64,000 nt of DNA from Kitasatospora arboriphila (GTDB lineage: Bacteria; Actinomycetota; Actinomycetes; Mycobacteriales; Mycobacteriaceae): contig NZ_JNYV01000004.1 in the NCBI RefSeq assembly GCF_000717275.1, positions 1-64,000 of the forward strand. The letters are read 5' to 3'. Positions 1-8,104 of this stretch are shown in pieces; the stretch's first letter is position 1, and each line of letters begins with the position of its first letter. The notes under the pieces are model-generated. The model saw nothing but the letters and a program-made list of their open reading frames with translations. It had not been told where the DNA came from and searched no databases. The position numbers were made by a program, and so were the translations under genes.

Positions 1-1
1 C

Positions 2-322
2 GTCGACCGGCTCAAAGAACTCATCAAGTACAAGGGCTACCAGGTGCCGCCCGCCGAACTCGAGGCGTTGCTGCTCACCCACGACGATGTCGCGGACGTC
101 GCGGTCGTCGGCGTGATCGAGGCCGACACCGGCGAGGAGATCCCGAAGGCGTTTGTGGTCAAGCGTGAAGGCTCCGAGCTCACCGAGCAGCAGGTGATCG
201 AGTTCGTCGCCTCGCAGGTTGCTCCGCACAAGAAGGTCCGCGAGGTGGAGTTCATCGACGCCATCCCGAAGAGCGCGGCAGGCAAGATCCTCCGCAAGGA
301 TCTGCGCAAGCCGGTCGCCTGA
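2..322 (+). CDS. Acyl-CoA synthetase (AMP-binding enzyme), C-terminal part only
   Basis: The window opens inside this gene; 106 residues of the C-terminal domain remain. The piece begins [17 protein letters not shown] and ends with [15 protein letters not shown]. This is the AMP-binding C-terminal domain: the hinge region with the KYKGYQV segment that precedes it, and the near-terminal catalytic lysine in the SAAGKILRK motif that makes the acyl-adenylate. Enzymes of this family (4-coumarate:CoA ligase or fatty acyl-CoA synthetase) activate a carboxylic acid with ATP and load it on CoA. The substrate cannot be told from this domain. The gene is closed by a strong hairpin terminator 16 bases after its stop. 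Confidence 0.9.
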   Translation, partial: VDRLKELIKYKGYQVPPAELEALLLTHDDVADVAVVGVIEADTGEEIPKAFVVKREGSELTEQQVIEFVASQVAPHKKVREVEFIDAIPKSAAGKILRKDLRKPVA

Positions 323-337
323 CCTCAGACGCTCCAC

Positions 338-381
338 AAATACGAAGACGATCCACCTACAGGTGGATCGTCTTCGTATTT
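338..381. terminator. Strong bidirectional hairpin terminator
   Basis: A perfect 21-base inverted repeat (arms 338-358 and 361-381, two-base centre) starts with AAATACGAAG and ends with CTTCGTATTT, so each strand has A/T bases at the stem edge. It lies between the convergent ends of the acyl-CoA synthetase (plus) and the MFS transporter (minus), where a shared terminator is expected. Confidence 0.8.
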
Positions 382-407
382 CCGGCGCATTTGCGAAGGG
401 CTGGGGC

Positions 408-1877
408 TCAGACCTTCTGGCTTGCCCGCGCGCTGTCGTTGGCCTCGATTGCCCCGGGCGAGGCCGACGGCCGCACGTACTTGTTCGGGATGGACAACGC
501 CAGTAGGGCAGCGCCGATTGCGGCGATACTGCCGACGATGAAGACCAGCCGGAAACTGGATTCCGACGGAACGCTCTGGCCACCGCCGAGATCAATGACC
601 GAACTGGCCAGGATCGTTGCGAGCAGGGCTGATGCGATGGCGGTACCGATCGAGCGCATCAGCGAGTTGAGGCTGTTCGCCGCTGCCATCTGATGCAGCG
701 GAGCCGCGGACATGATGAGAGCGGGCATCGCCGAGTATCCGATCCCGACACCCGTGCTCACGATGACGTTGGCCACCAGGATCTGCCATGGTTCAGCCAT
801 GAGGAAGACCGACGTCACGTAGCCGGCCGCGATGACCGAGGCGCCGATGAGCAGTGTGAACTTCGGGCCGATGGCGATGTTGAGCCGCGCGGACACCGGG
901 GACAGGAACATCATCATCAGTCCACCCGGCGCGAGGATCAGGCCGGTGGCCAGGATCGTCTCGCCCATCCCGTAGTCGACGACTCCGGGGATGTTGGGAA
1001 TCTGCAGCAGCTGCGGCGCGGACAAGCCGATCGCCATGAGCGAGAAGCCCACCAGCACGGACGAGGCGTTGGTCAAGACGATGACCGGCTGCCGAGACGT
1101 GCGCAGATCGACCAGTGGCGTCTTCGTGCGCAGTTCGAACCAGCCCCACAGGGCCAGGATCACGACCCCGGAAGCGGTGAGCCCCAGCGTCGTGACACTG
1201 GTCCAGCCCCAGGTCGCACCCTTCGACAACGCGAGCAACAGCGCCACCAGCGCGGTGGTCAACCCTACTGCGCCAATGATGTCGAAGGTGCCCGGCGACT
1301 TCACATGCGACTCGCTCACCAGCGTGAACACCAGGATGAACGTGAAGGTGGCGAGACCTGCAGAGGTCCAGAACAGCACGTGCCAGTCGAAGGTCTGCGT
1401 GATCCAGGCAGCGACCGGCAAACCGATGGCACCGCCGACACCGAGTGTCGCGGACATCGTCGCTATGGCCCCGGGGATCCGCGCCGGCTCCAGCTTGTCC
1501 CGCAGCAAACTGATGCCGCAGGGGATCAGACCCATCGCCAGGCCCTGCAGTCCACGACCGACGATCATCGGGACCACCAGCGATGTCAGAGCACAGATGA
1601 TGGACCCGACGATCATCGCGGCGATACATCCCAGGATGACGCTGCGCTTGCCGAACATGTCTGCCAAGCGCCCCGCGATCGGCATACCCACCGCAGCCGC
1701 GAGCAGCGTTGACGTGATCACCCACGAAGCGTTGTCGGCGCTGGTGTTCAGATACTCCGGCAGCTTGCCGACAATCGGGATGACCAGCGTCTGCATGAAC
1801 GATGCCAGCAACCCCCCGAAGCACAACACCGCGATCAGCAGGTTCGGGTTGGGATTGGTGTTCGACTCACTTTTCAT
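408..1877 (-). CDS. MFS drug/solute exporter, DHA2 (14-TMS) type
   Basis: A 489-residue integral membrane protein of the major facilitator superfamily, predicted to export small molecules by proton antiport. Motif A of the family (GRLADMFGKR) lies at about residues 69-78, and GRGLQGLAMGLIPCGISLL follows in the region of TM4-5. Length and hydrophobic pattern fit the 14-helix DHA2 (EmrB/QacA) group. The substrate cannot be predicted. I chose the ATG at 1877 (MKSESN...). A TTG at 1910 and an ATG pair at 1889/1886 in the same frame are alternatives. A palindrome lies just upstream of the chosen start, suggesting control by a repressor, but no regulator gene is adjacent. Confidence 0.85.
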   Translation of the reverse strand: MKSESNTNPNPNLLIAVLCFGGLLASFMQTLVIPIVGKLPEYLNTSADNASWVITSTLLAAAVGMPIAGRLADMFGKRSVILGCIAAMIVGSIICALTSLVVPMIVGRGLQGLAMGLIPCGISLLRDKLEPARIPGAIATMSATLGVGGAIGLPVAAWITQTFDWHVLFWTSAGLATFTFILVFTLVSESHVKSPGTFDIIGAVGLTTALVALLLALSKGATWGWTSVTTLGLTASGVVILALWGWFELRTKTPLVDLRTSRQPVIVLTNASSVLVGFSLMAIGLSAPQLLQIPNIPGVVDYGMGETILATGLILAPGGLMMMFLSPVSARLNIAIGPKFTLLIGASVIAAGYVTSVFLMAEPWQILVANVIVSTGVGIGYSAMPALIMSAAPLHQMAAANSLNSLMRSIGTAIASALLATILASSVIDLGGGQSVPSESSFRLVFIVGSIAAIGAALLALSIPNKYVRPSASPGAIEANDSARASQKV

Positions 1878-1880
1878 TAC

Positions 1881-1897
1881 TTGCATCATGCATGCAA
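1881..1897. promoter_or_regulatory. Candidate operator at the MFS gene start
   Basis: TTGCAT-CATGC-ATGCAA is a 6+6 perfect inverted repeat with a 5-base centre, ending three bases before the chosen ATG of the exporter. Its position over the predicted promoter and start suits a TetR- or MarR-type repressor site. This rests on symmetry and position only. Confidence 0.4.
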
Positions 1898-1967
1898 ATG
1901 AGTTCGCCAAACAAATCGGACACGAGCGCTGACCTGCACTCCGAGCCCGGATATGGCCAGTTTGTGA

Positions 1968-2711
1968 CTACGCCAGCATGCGGGTGCGTAAGAGATCCAG
2001 GTCACCAGGGGTCACACGGCAGGCCGCCAGATAGTCATCGAACGTGCCGAACTTCTCCAAGGCGGCGTCGCGCGCGGTCTGCAGGTAGTCGGCCTTCACC
2101 CCGAGGAGGTCGTCCGAGATCTCGATCGGCTCGCCGCCCTCCGGTGGGCCGTAGATGCGTTGCAGGTGCGCGCGAAGGGCGTCGATGTCGGCGTTGCTCT
2201 CCAGGTAGTCGGCCATGATCTCGTCGGGATCCACCGCGAGCGCTGTGAGTACGGCGGCCACCACCCAGCCGGTCCGGTCCTTGCCTGCTGCGCAGTGTAC
2301 GAGCACTCGCCGATCGGGGTCGCCGAGCAACTTGATCACCTGGTCCACCGTGCTCATCGCGCCGGGGAGCGCGGGCATCTGTGCGTAGACGTCGTACATG
2401 TAGCGGGTGCGGTTGGCGATGTAGTCGTCGCCCGACATCTCGTGGGGTGCCTTGCCGTCCGGGCGCAGATCAAACGGGACGATGTGGACCTCGATCGAGT
2501 CCGGCACGCGGTCCGACCCGCTCTTCTCGATCTCGGCGTAGTCGCGCAGGTCGAAGACATCGGTGACGCCGAGATTGATGAGATCTTGCCCGCCGGTGTC
2601 GTCGAGGTTGCTCAACTCCGAACTACGGAACAGCAAACCCGAAGCGACACAACGTCCTTCGTTGGTCTTGAGGCCGGATACGTCACGGAAATTCCACGCG
2701 CCTGAGAGCAT
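1968..2711 (-). CDS. PtpB-like tyrosine/serine protein phosphatase
   Basis: A 247-residue phosphatase of the Y_phosphatase3 (PtpB/MptpB) group. The P-loop [11 protein letters not shown] at residues 139-149 holds the nucleophile Cys140 and phosphate-binding Arg146; the lysine-aspartate inside the loop (AGKDR) is typical of this group, which dephosphorylates phosphotyrosine, phosphoserine and sometimes phosphoinositides. The N-terminal NFRDVSGL (residues 7-14) is the usual family opening. The ATG at 2711 is chosen because homology starts there; upstream codons in frame look non-coding. No signal peptide is seen. It is divergent from gpm1. A role as a secreted virulence factor, as in M. tuberculosis, should not be assumed. 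Confidence 0.88.
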   Translation of the reverse strand: MLSGAWNFRDVSGLKTNEGRCVASGLLFRSSELSNLDDTGGQDLINLGVTDVFDLRDYAEIEKSGSDRVPDSIEVHIVPFDLRPDGKAPHEMSGDDYIANRTRYMYDVYAQMPALPGAMSTVDQVIKLLGDPDRRVLVHCAAGKDRTGWVVAAVLTALAVDPDEIMADYLESNADIDALRAHLQRIYGPPEGGEPIEISDDLLGVKADYLQTARDAALEKFGTFDDYLAACRVTPGDLDLLRTRMLA

Positions 2712-2843
2712 GGCGTCAGTGTAGGGGGTCGATCCGCGCGGTGTGTTGTTGTTGTGTGGCCTCGATCGACCGATAGGTGTCGAATGCCACGACCGGCAGG
2801 TGACAAATGCTTCCGTGGTGGGCCTGTGGAAAACTACTGCCCT

Positions 2844-3590
2844 ATGAGCAACGGAACCCTGATCTTGATGCGTCACGGTGAAAGCGTGTGGAATGCGTCC
2901 AACCAGTTCACCGGTTGGGTCGACGTTGCCCTCACCGAGAAGGGCGAGGCCGAAGCGGTACGCGCCGGCGAGCTGCTCGTCGAGCACGATCTGCTCCCCG
3001 ACGTCCTGTACACCTCGCTGCTGCGGCGGGCGATCTCGACCGCTCAGATCGCCCTGGACAGGGCCGACCGCCACTGGATCCCGGTGGTGCGTGACTGGCG
3101 ACTGAACGAGCGGCACTACGGCGCTCTGCAGGGTCTGAACAAGGCCGAGACCAAAGAGAAGTTCGGCAACGACCAGTTCATGTTGTGGCGCCGTAGCTAC
3201 GACACCCCGCCGCCGGTCCTGGAGAAGGGCAGCGAGTACAGCCAAGACGCAGATCCCCGGTATGCGGACCTGCCGGCAGTTCCGCAGACCGAATGCCTCA
3301 AGGACGTTGTCGACCGATTGATCCCGTACTACAACGAGACCATCGTCGCCGACCTCAAGGCGGGTAAGACGGTGTTGGTGGCTGCGCACGGCAATTCGCT
3401 GCGAGCTCTGGTGAAGCACCTCGACGGGATTTCGGACGACGACATCGCGGGGCTGAACATTCCGACGGGTAATCCGCTGCGCTATGACCTCGACGACAAT
3501 CTCGCGCCGGTCATCAAAGGTGGCGCGTATCTGGACCCCGAGGCTGCCGCGGCGGGAGCCGCGGCGGTGGCGGCGCAGGGAAGTAAATAG
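2844..3590 (+). CDS. gpm1: 2,3-bisphosphoglycerate-dependent phosphoglycerate mutase
   Basis: Interconverts 3- and 2-phosphoglycerate in glycolysis and gluconeogenesis, in the cytoplasm. 248 residues, the usual length. The phosphohistidine motif [10 protein letters not shown] sits at residues 8-17 (His11), the substrate segment [12 protein letters not shown] at about residues 90-101, and the second histidine in [12 protein letters not shown] near residue 183. The ATG at 2844 gives the family N-terminus [13 protein letters not shown]; longer in-frame starts add unrelated sequence. The C-terminus is Ala/Gly-rich. The gene precedes senX3-regX3, as in mycobacteria. Confidence 0.96.
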   Translation: MSNGTLILMRHGESVWNASNQFTGWVDVALTEKGEAEAVRAGELLVEHDLLPDVLYTSLLRRAISTAQIALDRADRHWIPVVRDWRLNERHYGALQGLNKAETKEKFGNDQFMLWRRSYDTPPPVLEKGSEYSQDADPRYADLPAVPQTECLKDVVDRLIPYYNETIVADLKAGKTVLVAAHGNSLRALVKHLDGISDDDIAGLNIPTGNPLRYDLDDNLAPVIKGGAYLDPEAAAAGAAAVAAQGSK

Positions 3591-3685
3591 CGAGCAATCG
3601 CTTCTTCTTTTCGATCGGAAATGCTCGATCAAGTGAGTTGACGCATCCCGCTCTTGTACGCCGTGATCAGGTCTACCCTGGTCTC

Positions 3686-3724
3686 ATGATGGCGCTTGCG
3701 CATCTGAACGGCGAATCCAGCTGA
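3686..3724 (+). CDS. Possible 12-residue leaderless leader peptide
   Basis: A TACCCT box at 3674-3679 is followed after six bases by ATG ATG and a 12-codon reading frame (MMALAHLNGESS), stopping 17 bases before the GNAT start. The spacing fits leaderless transcription from this promoter, so a ribosome would translate this peptide before reaching the GNAT ribosome binding site (GGCGGGGGAG). It could instead be plain 5' leader. No conservation can be judged from one sequence. Confidence 0.3.
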   Translation: MMALAHLNGESS

Positions 3725-3741
3725 GGCGGGGGAGCACTTGT

Positions 3742-4035
3742 ATGGCAAATATCCGCGTGACACATTCTCAGGCCCAGGAGCGGTATGAGATCTTCGACGG
3801 CGAGCAATACGTCGGATATCTCGACTACGTCAGTGAGCCCGAGCAGGTGGTGCTGACCCACACCGTTGTGCTCGATCAATTCAGCGGCAAAGGTTATGCC
3901 GGACACCTGGTGAAATACGTGCTCGACGATATCGAGCGGTCAGGAAAAAAAGTCGTACCGCTGTGTTCGTACGTCGGCTATTTCATCGAACAACATCCGC
4001 AATATGCGCCGATGGCCACCGAGGTCACCCGCTGA
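3742..4035 (+). CDS. Small GNAT-fold N-acetyltransferase (COG2388/YidJ type)
   Basis: A 97-residue protein matching the short GNAT-like family. It contains HTVVLDQFSGKGYAGHLV (residues 47-64), the acetyl-CoA pyrophosphate-binding loop in reduced form (KGYAGHL), then CSYVGYFIEQHPQY near the C-terminus, a conserved family ending. These proteins are presumed acetyltransferases whose substrates are unknown. A good ribosome binding site (GGGGGAG) lies 9 bases before the ATG. It is a single gene between gpm1 and senX3. Confidence 0.85.
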   Translation: MANIRVTHSQAQERYEIFDGEQYVGYLDYVSEPEQVVLTHTVVLDQFSGKGYAGHLVKYVLDDIERSGKKVVPLCSYVGYFIEQHPQYAPMATEVTR

Positions 4036-4097
4036 TCCACCTCGATTCGATGAGCCCGAACCCAGCGGATCGCGCGCGCGGGGCTCTTTCGGCGACC

Positions 4098-4120
4098 ATC
4101 GGATGAACAACGTCCGAACA
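4098..4120 (-). promoter_or_regulatory. PHO-box-like direct repeat upstream of senX3
   Basis: Read on the minus strand, GTTCGGACGTT is followed directly by GTTCATCCGAT: two GTTC cores exactly 11 bases apart. This is the spacing of PhoP/RegX3 PHO boxes (GTTCACC direct repeats). It lies about 85 bases before senX3, where RegX3 autoregulation would act. Only the core tetranucleotide and the spacing match well. Confidence 0.35.
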
Positions 4121-4189
4121 CTTGCGCGCTGACTTGTTACCGACCGTCACTGCCCAGCATTCTGCTGTGGTGTCCCGTTGCCCTGCCCG

Positions 4190-4195
4190 TAAGAT
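4190..4195 (+). promoter_or_regulatory. -10 box for a leaderless senX3 transcript
   Basis: TAAGAT followed by six bases and then the GTG at 4202. A TANNNT box at this spacing puts transcription start on the start codon. This decides GTG 4202 over the TTG at 4196, neither of which has a ribosome binding site. Confidence 0.5.
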
Positions 4196-4201
4196 TTGCT
4201 T

Positions 4202-5521
4202 GTGACCGCAATTTTGATCGCGGCAGTCGGCGTGCTGGCACTTCTTATCGGCGTGGCGGCCGGATGGTATCTGGCCCGCAGGCGCGCCGCGTCCGCGTCC
4301 TCCGACCCCAACCGATCGGCAGCGCCGGTCGAGTCAGACGCCGCACCACTTCTGCACCCGTCGTCCGCCCGGGTTCCCCGGATGACCCGGGCCACCCTGC
4401 TCGACTTGATCATCGACGGTGGCGAGACCGGTGTTGCGGTGGTCGACGACGTCCGCGACGTCGTGTTCTTCAACGATCGCGCCACTGCCCTCGGCATGGT
4501 TCGCGACCATCTCCTCGACGACGACGTATGGGACTACGCCCGCTACACACTCGAGAGCGGGGACACCAGCAGGTTCACCTTCGTACCGCCGCAGGGCATC
4601 GGTGCCTTCGTGTCCACCGGCCGGGGGCCGGGCCGCAAGATCCAGTCGGTCTCCTGTGTCACCGAACGGATCTCGGACGGAGACGAGCGATACACCGTCA
4701 TCTACGGCCAGGACGACTCCGAACACATGCGGGTCGAGCAGACCCGCCGCGACTTCGTGGCCAACGTCTCGCACGAACTCAAGACGCCCGTCGCCGCCAT
4801 CGGACTGCTGGCCGAAGCGCTGATGGAATCGGCCGACGACCCGTACTCGGTGGAGCACTTCGGTGAGCGGGTCCGCGTCGAGGCCCTGCGCATGGGCAAC
4901 ATGGTCTCCGAGTTGATCGCGCTGTCGAGGTTGCAGGGTGCCGAGAAGCTGCCCGACCTCGAGGACGTGGAAGTGGATGTGCTCATCGACGAGGTCATCG
5001 ACCGGGCCCAGATCAACGCCGAGGCCGCCGGGATCAAACTCACCACCGACGAGGATTCCGATCTGCACGTCGACGGCGACCACACCCTGTTGCTCACCGC
5101 CCTGAACAACCTCGTCGCCAACGCAGTCGCGTATTCGCCCAGCGGTACCGCGGTGTCGGTGAGCAGGCGTGTGGTGACCATCGACAACCGCCAGATGGTG
5201 GCCATCGCCGTCACCGACCGCGGTATCGGGATCGCCCCGCAACACCAGCAGCGCGTGTTCGAACGCTTCTTCCGCGTCGACAAGGCGAGGTCGCGGGCCA
5301 CCGGGGGAACAGGCCTGGGACTGGCGATCGTCAAACACGTTGCGGTGAACCACGGCGGATCCATCGACCTGTGGAGCAAACCCGGCACCGGATCCACCTT
5401 CACCCTCACCATCCCGCTGGCGACACGCACCACGTCGCGAACCCCCGAGTTGTCCACTGCCACAAGCGCAGAACCGACCACGCAGACCGTGGTCACCGAA
5501 GAGAGAGAACTGAGCCGTTGA
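4202..5521 (+). CDS. senX3: Sensor histidine kinase SenX3
   Basis: Membrane sensor kinase of the SenX3-RegX3 system, which in mycobacteria controls phosphate-starvation genes. 439 residues. One N-terminal hydrophobic segment (about residues 2-22) is followed by a cytoplasmic PAS-like domain (about 65-170), the HisKA helix with phosphoacceptor His191 in VSHELKTPVAA, and an ATPase domain with NNLVANAVAYSP (N box), DRGIGIAP and GGTGLGLAIV (G boxes). The partner regX3 overlaps its stop by three bases. The gpm1-senX3-regX3 order is conserved in mycobacteria. A PHO-box-like repeat upstream suggests autoregulation. Confidence 0.95.
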   Translation: MTAILIAAVGVLALLIGVAAGWYLARRRAASASSDPNRSAAPVESDAAPLLHPSSARVPRMTRATLLDLIIDGGETGVAVVDDVRDVVFFNDRATALGMVRDHLLDDDVWDYARYTLESGDTSRFTFVPPQGIGAFVSTGRGPGRKIQSVSCVTERISDGDERYTVIYGQDDSEHMRVEQTRRDFVANVSHELKTPVAAIGLLAEALMESADDPYSVEHFGERVRVEALRMGNMVSELIALSRLQGAEKLPDLEDVEVDVLIDEVIDRAQINAEAAGIKLTTDEDSDLHVDGDHTLLLTALNNLVANAVAYSPSGTAVSVSRRVVTIDNRQMVAIAVTDRGIGIAPQHQQRVFERFFRVDKARSRATGGTGLGLAIVKHVAVNHGGSIDLWSKPGTGSTFTLTIPLATRTTSRTPELSTATSAEPTTQTVVTEERELSR

Positions 5522-6207
5522 CACATGTGCTGATCGTCGAGGACGAGGAGTCCTTGGCCGACCCGCTTGCGTTCCTGCTTCGTAAGGAGGGATTCGAGGC
5601 CACCATCGTCACCGACGGCAACTCCGCGTTGCCCGTCTTCGAACGCGTCGGTCCCGACATCGTCCTCCTGGACCTCATGCTGCCGGGTGCCTCGGGTACC
5701 GAGGTGTGCAAGGCGATCCGCGCCAAGTCGTCGGTACCGGTGATCATGGTGACCGCCCGCGACAGCGAGATCGACAAGGTTGTCGGGCTCGAGCTGGGCG
5801 CCGATGACTATGTGACCAAACCCTATTCGGCCCGAGAGCTGATCGCGCGGATCAGGGCGGTCCTGCGCCGCGGCGGCGATTCGGGAGAGACCGACGACCT
5901 CGACGGCGGACTCATCGAGGCCGGCCCGGTCTCGATGGACGTCGAACGCCATACGGTCTCGGCCAGCGGACAGTCGGTGACGTTGCCGCTCAAGGAATTC
6001 GACCTGCTCGAGTATCTGCTCCGCAATGCCGGACGGGTACTCACCCGCGGACAGCTCATCGACCGGGTGTGGGGCGCCGACTACGTGGGCGACACCAAGA
6101 CCCTCGACGTCCACGTCAAGCGGCTGCGGTCGAAGATCGAATCCGACCCCGGCAACCCGAAACACCTCGTGACGGTGCGCGGTCTGGGCTACAAGTTCGA
6201 GCCCTGA
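5518..6207 (+). CDS. regX3: Response regulator RegX3 (OmpR/PhoB family)
   Basis: DNA-binding partner of SenX3. 229 residues. The receiver domain (1-115) has acidic pocket residues E8/D9/E10, phosphoacceptor Asp52 in VLLDLMLPG, and the conserved lysine in YVTKPYS. The winged-helix effector domain (about 130-229) carries EFDLLEYLLRNAGRVLTR and TLDVHVKRLRSKIE. The start is a TTG at 5518, overlapping the senX3 stop (TTGA), preceded by the purine-rich GAGAGAGAA. The overlap implies translational coupling. Family knowledge predicts activation of phosphate-uptake genes when phosphate is low. Confidence 0.95.
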   Translation: MTHVLIVEDEESLADPLAFLLRKEGFEATIVTDGNSALPVFERVGPDIVLLDLMLPGASGTEVCKAIRAKSSVPVIMVTARDSEIDKVVGLELGADDYVTKPYSARELIARIRAVLRRGGDSGETDDLDGGLIEAGPVSMDVERHTVSASGQSVTLPLKEFDLLEYLLRNAGRVLTRGQLIDRVWGADYVGDTKTLDVHVKRLRSKIESDPGNPKHLVTVRGLGYKFEP

Positions 6208-6211
6208 GTTC

Positions 6212-7078
6212 TCAGGTGACGTCCGGCAGACCGGGGTCGGCGATGTCTTCGGCCTCGGGATGCTGGACGTACTTGCGGTCGCCCTCTTGACGCTGGGTGG
6301 CCTTTGCCGTGGCCGGGTGAACCGCGACGAGGCCCAGCGCGCTGCGGCGACGGCAGACCGTGGCCAATTCGTCGTAGGCCGGTTTGCCGATGAGCGCGAT
6401 CAGCTCGGGTCCATACGATTGCCACACCTGCTTCTCGCCGATGTGCGCATCCGGCGACCCCGAGCAGTACCACTTCAGGTCGGCGCCACCTGAACCCCAG
6501 CCCCTGCGGTCGAATTCGGTGATCGTGGTCTTGAGCACCTGTTCGCCGTCGGGACGTTCCACCCACTGCTCCTCCCGGCGCACCGGAAGTTGCCAGCAGA
6601 CCTCCGGCTTGACCTCGAGCGGCTCGATGCCCTTGCGCAGTGCCATCGAGTGCAGGGCGCAACCCTGCCCACCGGCGAACCCCGGCCGGTTCAGGAATAT
6701 GCAGGCGCCCTTGTACTTGCGCGTCTTGATGGCGGGCTCGTCGTCCAGCTCATCCTCTTCGAGGTATCCCCGCTTGCCCAAGGGGTCTTTGCCCGAACCC
6801 TTTTCGTAGAACTGCCAGTCGTCGGGCGTCAGCATGGCCGCGGCCTTGGCAAGGTTCTTGCGGTCGCCCTTGTCGGACAGATAGGCGCCGTGGCTGCAAC
6901 ACCCATCGCTCTCGCGGCCCTCGATGATGCCCTGGCACGCCGGGGTGCCGAAGACGCATGTCCAATGCGACAACAACCAGGTGAGGTCGGCGTTGATGAT
7001 GCGTTCGGGGTCGGCTGGGTCTGCGAATTCGTACCATTCCCTCGGAAAGTCCAACGGGACCTCGGGGGTGGGCACCAT
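6212..7078 (-). CDS. Conserved cysteine-rich protein, Rv0495c-like
   Basis: A 288-residue soluble protein of unknown function. Position beside ppx1 and the sequence match the conserved mycobacterial gene Rv0495c. Cysteines cluster in [34 protein letters not shown] and [11 protein letters not shown], which suggests bound metal, resembling CxnCC zinc/iron-chelating proteins such as YkgJ; this resemblance is an inference. The ATG at 7078 ([11 protein letters not shown]) is preferred because the in-frame extension to 7165 would run into ppx1. It is convergent with regX3 (four bases between stops) and divergent from ppx1. Confidence 0.8.
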   Translation of the reverse strand: MVPTPEVPLDFPREWYEFADPADPERIINADLTWLLSHWTCVFGTPACQGIIEGRESDGCCSHGAYLSDKGDRKNLAKAAAMLTPDDWQFYEKGSGKDPLGKRGYLEEDELDDEPAIKTRKYKGACIFLNRPGFAGGQGCALHSMALRKGIEPLEVKPEVCWQLPVRREEQWVERPDGEQVLKTTITEFDRRGWGSGGADLKWYCSGSPDAHIGEKQVWQSYGPELIALIGKPAYDELATVCRRRSALGLVAVHPATAKATQRQEGDRKYVQHPEAEDIADPGLPDVT

Positions 7079-7117
7079 TTTGGAGGCTGGCTGCACAAGT
7101 ATCAACGGTAGACGCAC

Positions 7118-7123
7118 TAGGTT
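7118..7123 (+). promoter_or_regulatory. -10 box for a leaderless ppx1 transcript
   Basis: TAGGTT, then seven bases, then the GTG of ppx1 at 7131. There is no ribosome binding site between them, so a leaderless mRNA is the simplest reading. Confidence 0.5.
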
Positions 7124-7130
7124 GTAAGCC

Positions 7131-8087
7131 GTGCGTTTAGGAGTCCTCGATGTCGGCAGCAACACTGTCCACCTGTTGGTGGTCGATGCTCACCGTGGCG
7201 GTCACCCGACCCCGATGAGCTCGACCAAGTCCACTTTGCGGCTCGCCGAGCAGATCGACACCGATGGGCGGTTGTCCGATCCCGGTGCAGACAGCCTGGT
7301 GGAGGCAGTCGACGAGTTCACCAAGATCGCCTATACCTCGGGCTGCAAACAGGTGATGGCGTTTGCCACCTCGGCCGTCCGTGATGCCACCAACTGCGAT
7401 GACGTACTCAACCGGGTCGCCGACGAGACCGGTGTGCGGGTGGTTGTGCTGTCCGGCGTCGACGAGGCGCGACTGACGTCGCTGGCGGTGCGCCGCTGGT
7501 ACGGATGGGGCTCGGGCCGAATCGTCGCCCTCGACATCGGTGGCGGGTCACTCGAGTTGTCCAACGGCGTCGACGAGGAACCCGACGTCGCGTTGTCGCT
7601 GCCACTGGGCGCCGGCCGGCTGACCCGCGAGTGGCTGTCGGACGATCCGCCCGGCCGCCGCAAGGTCGCGGTGCTGCGTGACTGGCTCGACGCCGAACTG
7701 GCGCCGGCGGCCAAAGAGCTCCTCGCTGCGGGCACCCCCGACCTCGCCGTCGGCAGTTCCAAGACGTTCCGCTCGCTGGCGCGACTCACCGGCGCGGCGC
7801 CTTCCAGCGCTGGACCCCGGGTGAAGAGGACACTGACCAGCAATGGTCTACGGCAGTTGATCGCCTTCATCTCCAGGATGACCACGGCGGACCGGGCCGA
7901 GCTGGAGGGAGTGAGTGTGAACCGCGCGGGACAGCTCGTGGCAGGCGCACTGGTGGCCGAGGCGAGCATGCGAGCACTGTCGATCGATACTTTGGAGATA
8001 TGCCCGTGGGCCCTGCGCGAAGGTGTCATTCTGCGCAGACTGGACCTCGAGTCCAGCGATACCGAGTTGCCGGCTGGTGAACGCTAA
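7131..8087 (+). CDS. ppx1: Exopolyphosphatase (Ppx/GppA family)
   Basis: Expected to hydrolyse terminal phosphate from polyphosphate or the gamma phosphate of (p)ppGpp; M. tuberculosis has two such proteins with different preferences, so the substrate is uncertain. 318 residues, the short actinobacterial form. The ASKHA nucleotide-binding motifs are visible: [15 protein letters not shown] (residues 5-19), [22 protein letters not shown] (about 140-150) and [16 protein letters not shown] start at 7131 with an upstream -10 box and no Shine-Dalgarno. It is followed at short distance by the Rv0497-like membrane gene in the same direction. Confidence 0.9.
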   Translation: MRLGVLDVGSNTVHLLVVDAHRGGHPTPMSSTKSTLRLAEQIDTDGRLSDPGADSLVEAVDEFTKIAYTSGCKQVMAFATSAVRDATNCDDVLNRVADETGVRVVVLSGVDEARLTSLAVRRWYGWGSGRIVALDIGGGSLELSNGVDEEPDVALSLPLGAGRLTREWLSDDPPGRRKVAVLRDWLDAELAPAAKELLAAGTPDLAVGSSKTFRSLARLTGAAPSSAGPRVKRTLTSNGLRQLIAFISRMTTADRAELEGVSVNRAGQLVAGALVAEASMRALSIDTLEICPWALREGVILRRLDLESSDTELPAGER

Positions 8088-8104
8088 GGATGGTGAACTA
8101 ACTC

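Noticed and set aside
2754..2843. N-terminal extension of gpm1 to an upstream start
   Set aside because: The extra 30 residues are unlike the family, whose N-terminus begins just before the RHGE motif; the extension covers the divergent promoter region.
2712..3632. Extension of the PtpB-like frame through the gpm1 region
   Set aside because: The added sequence is antisense to gpm1 and unrelated to phosphatases; the domain begins at ATG 2711.
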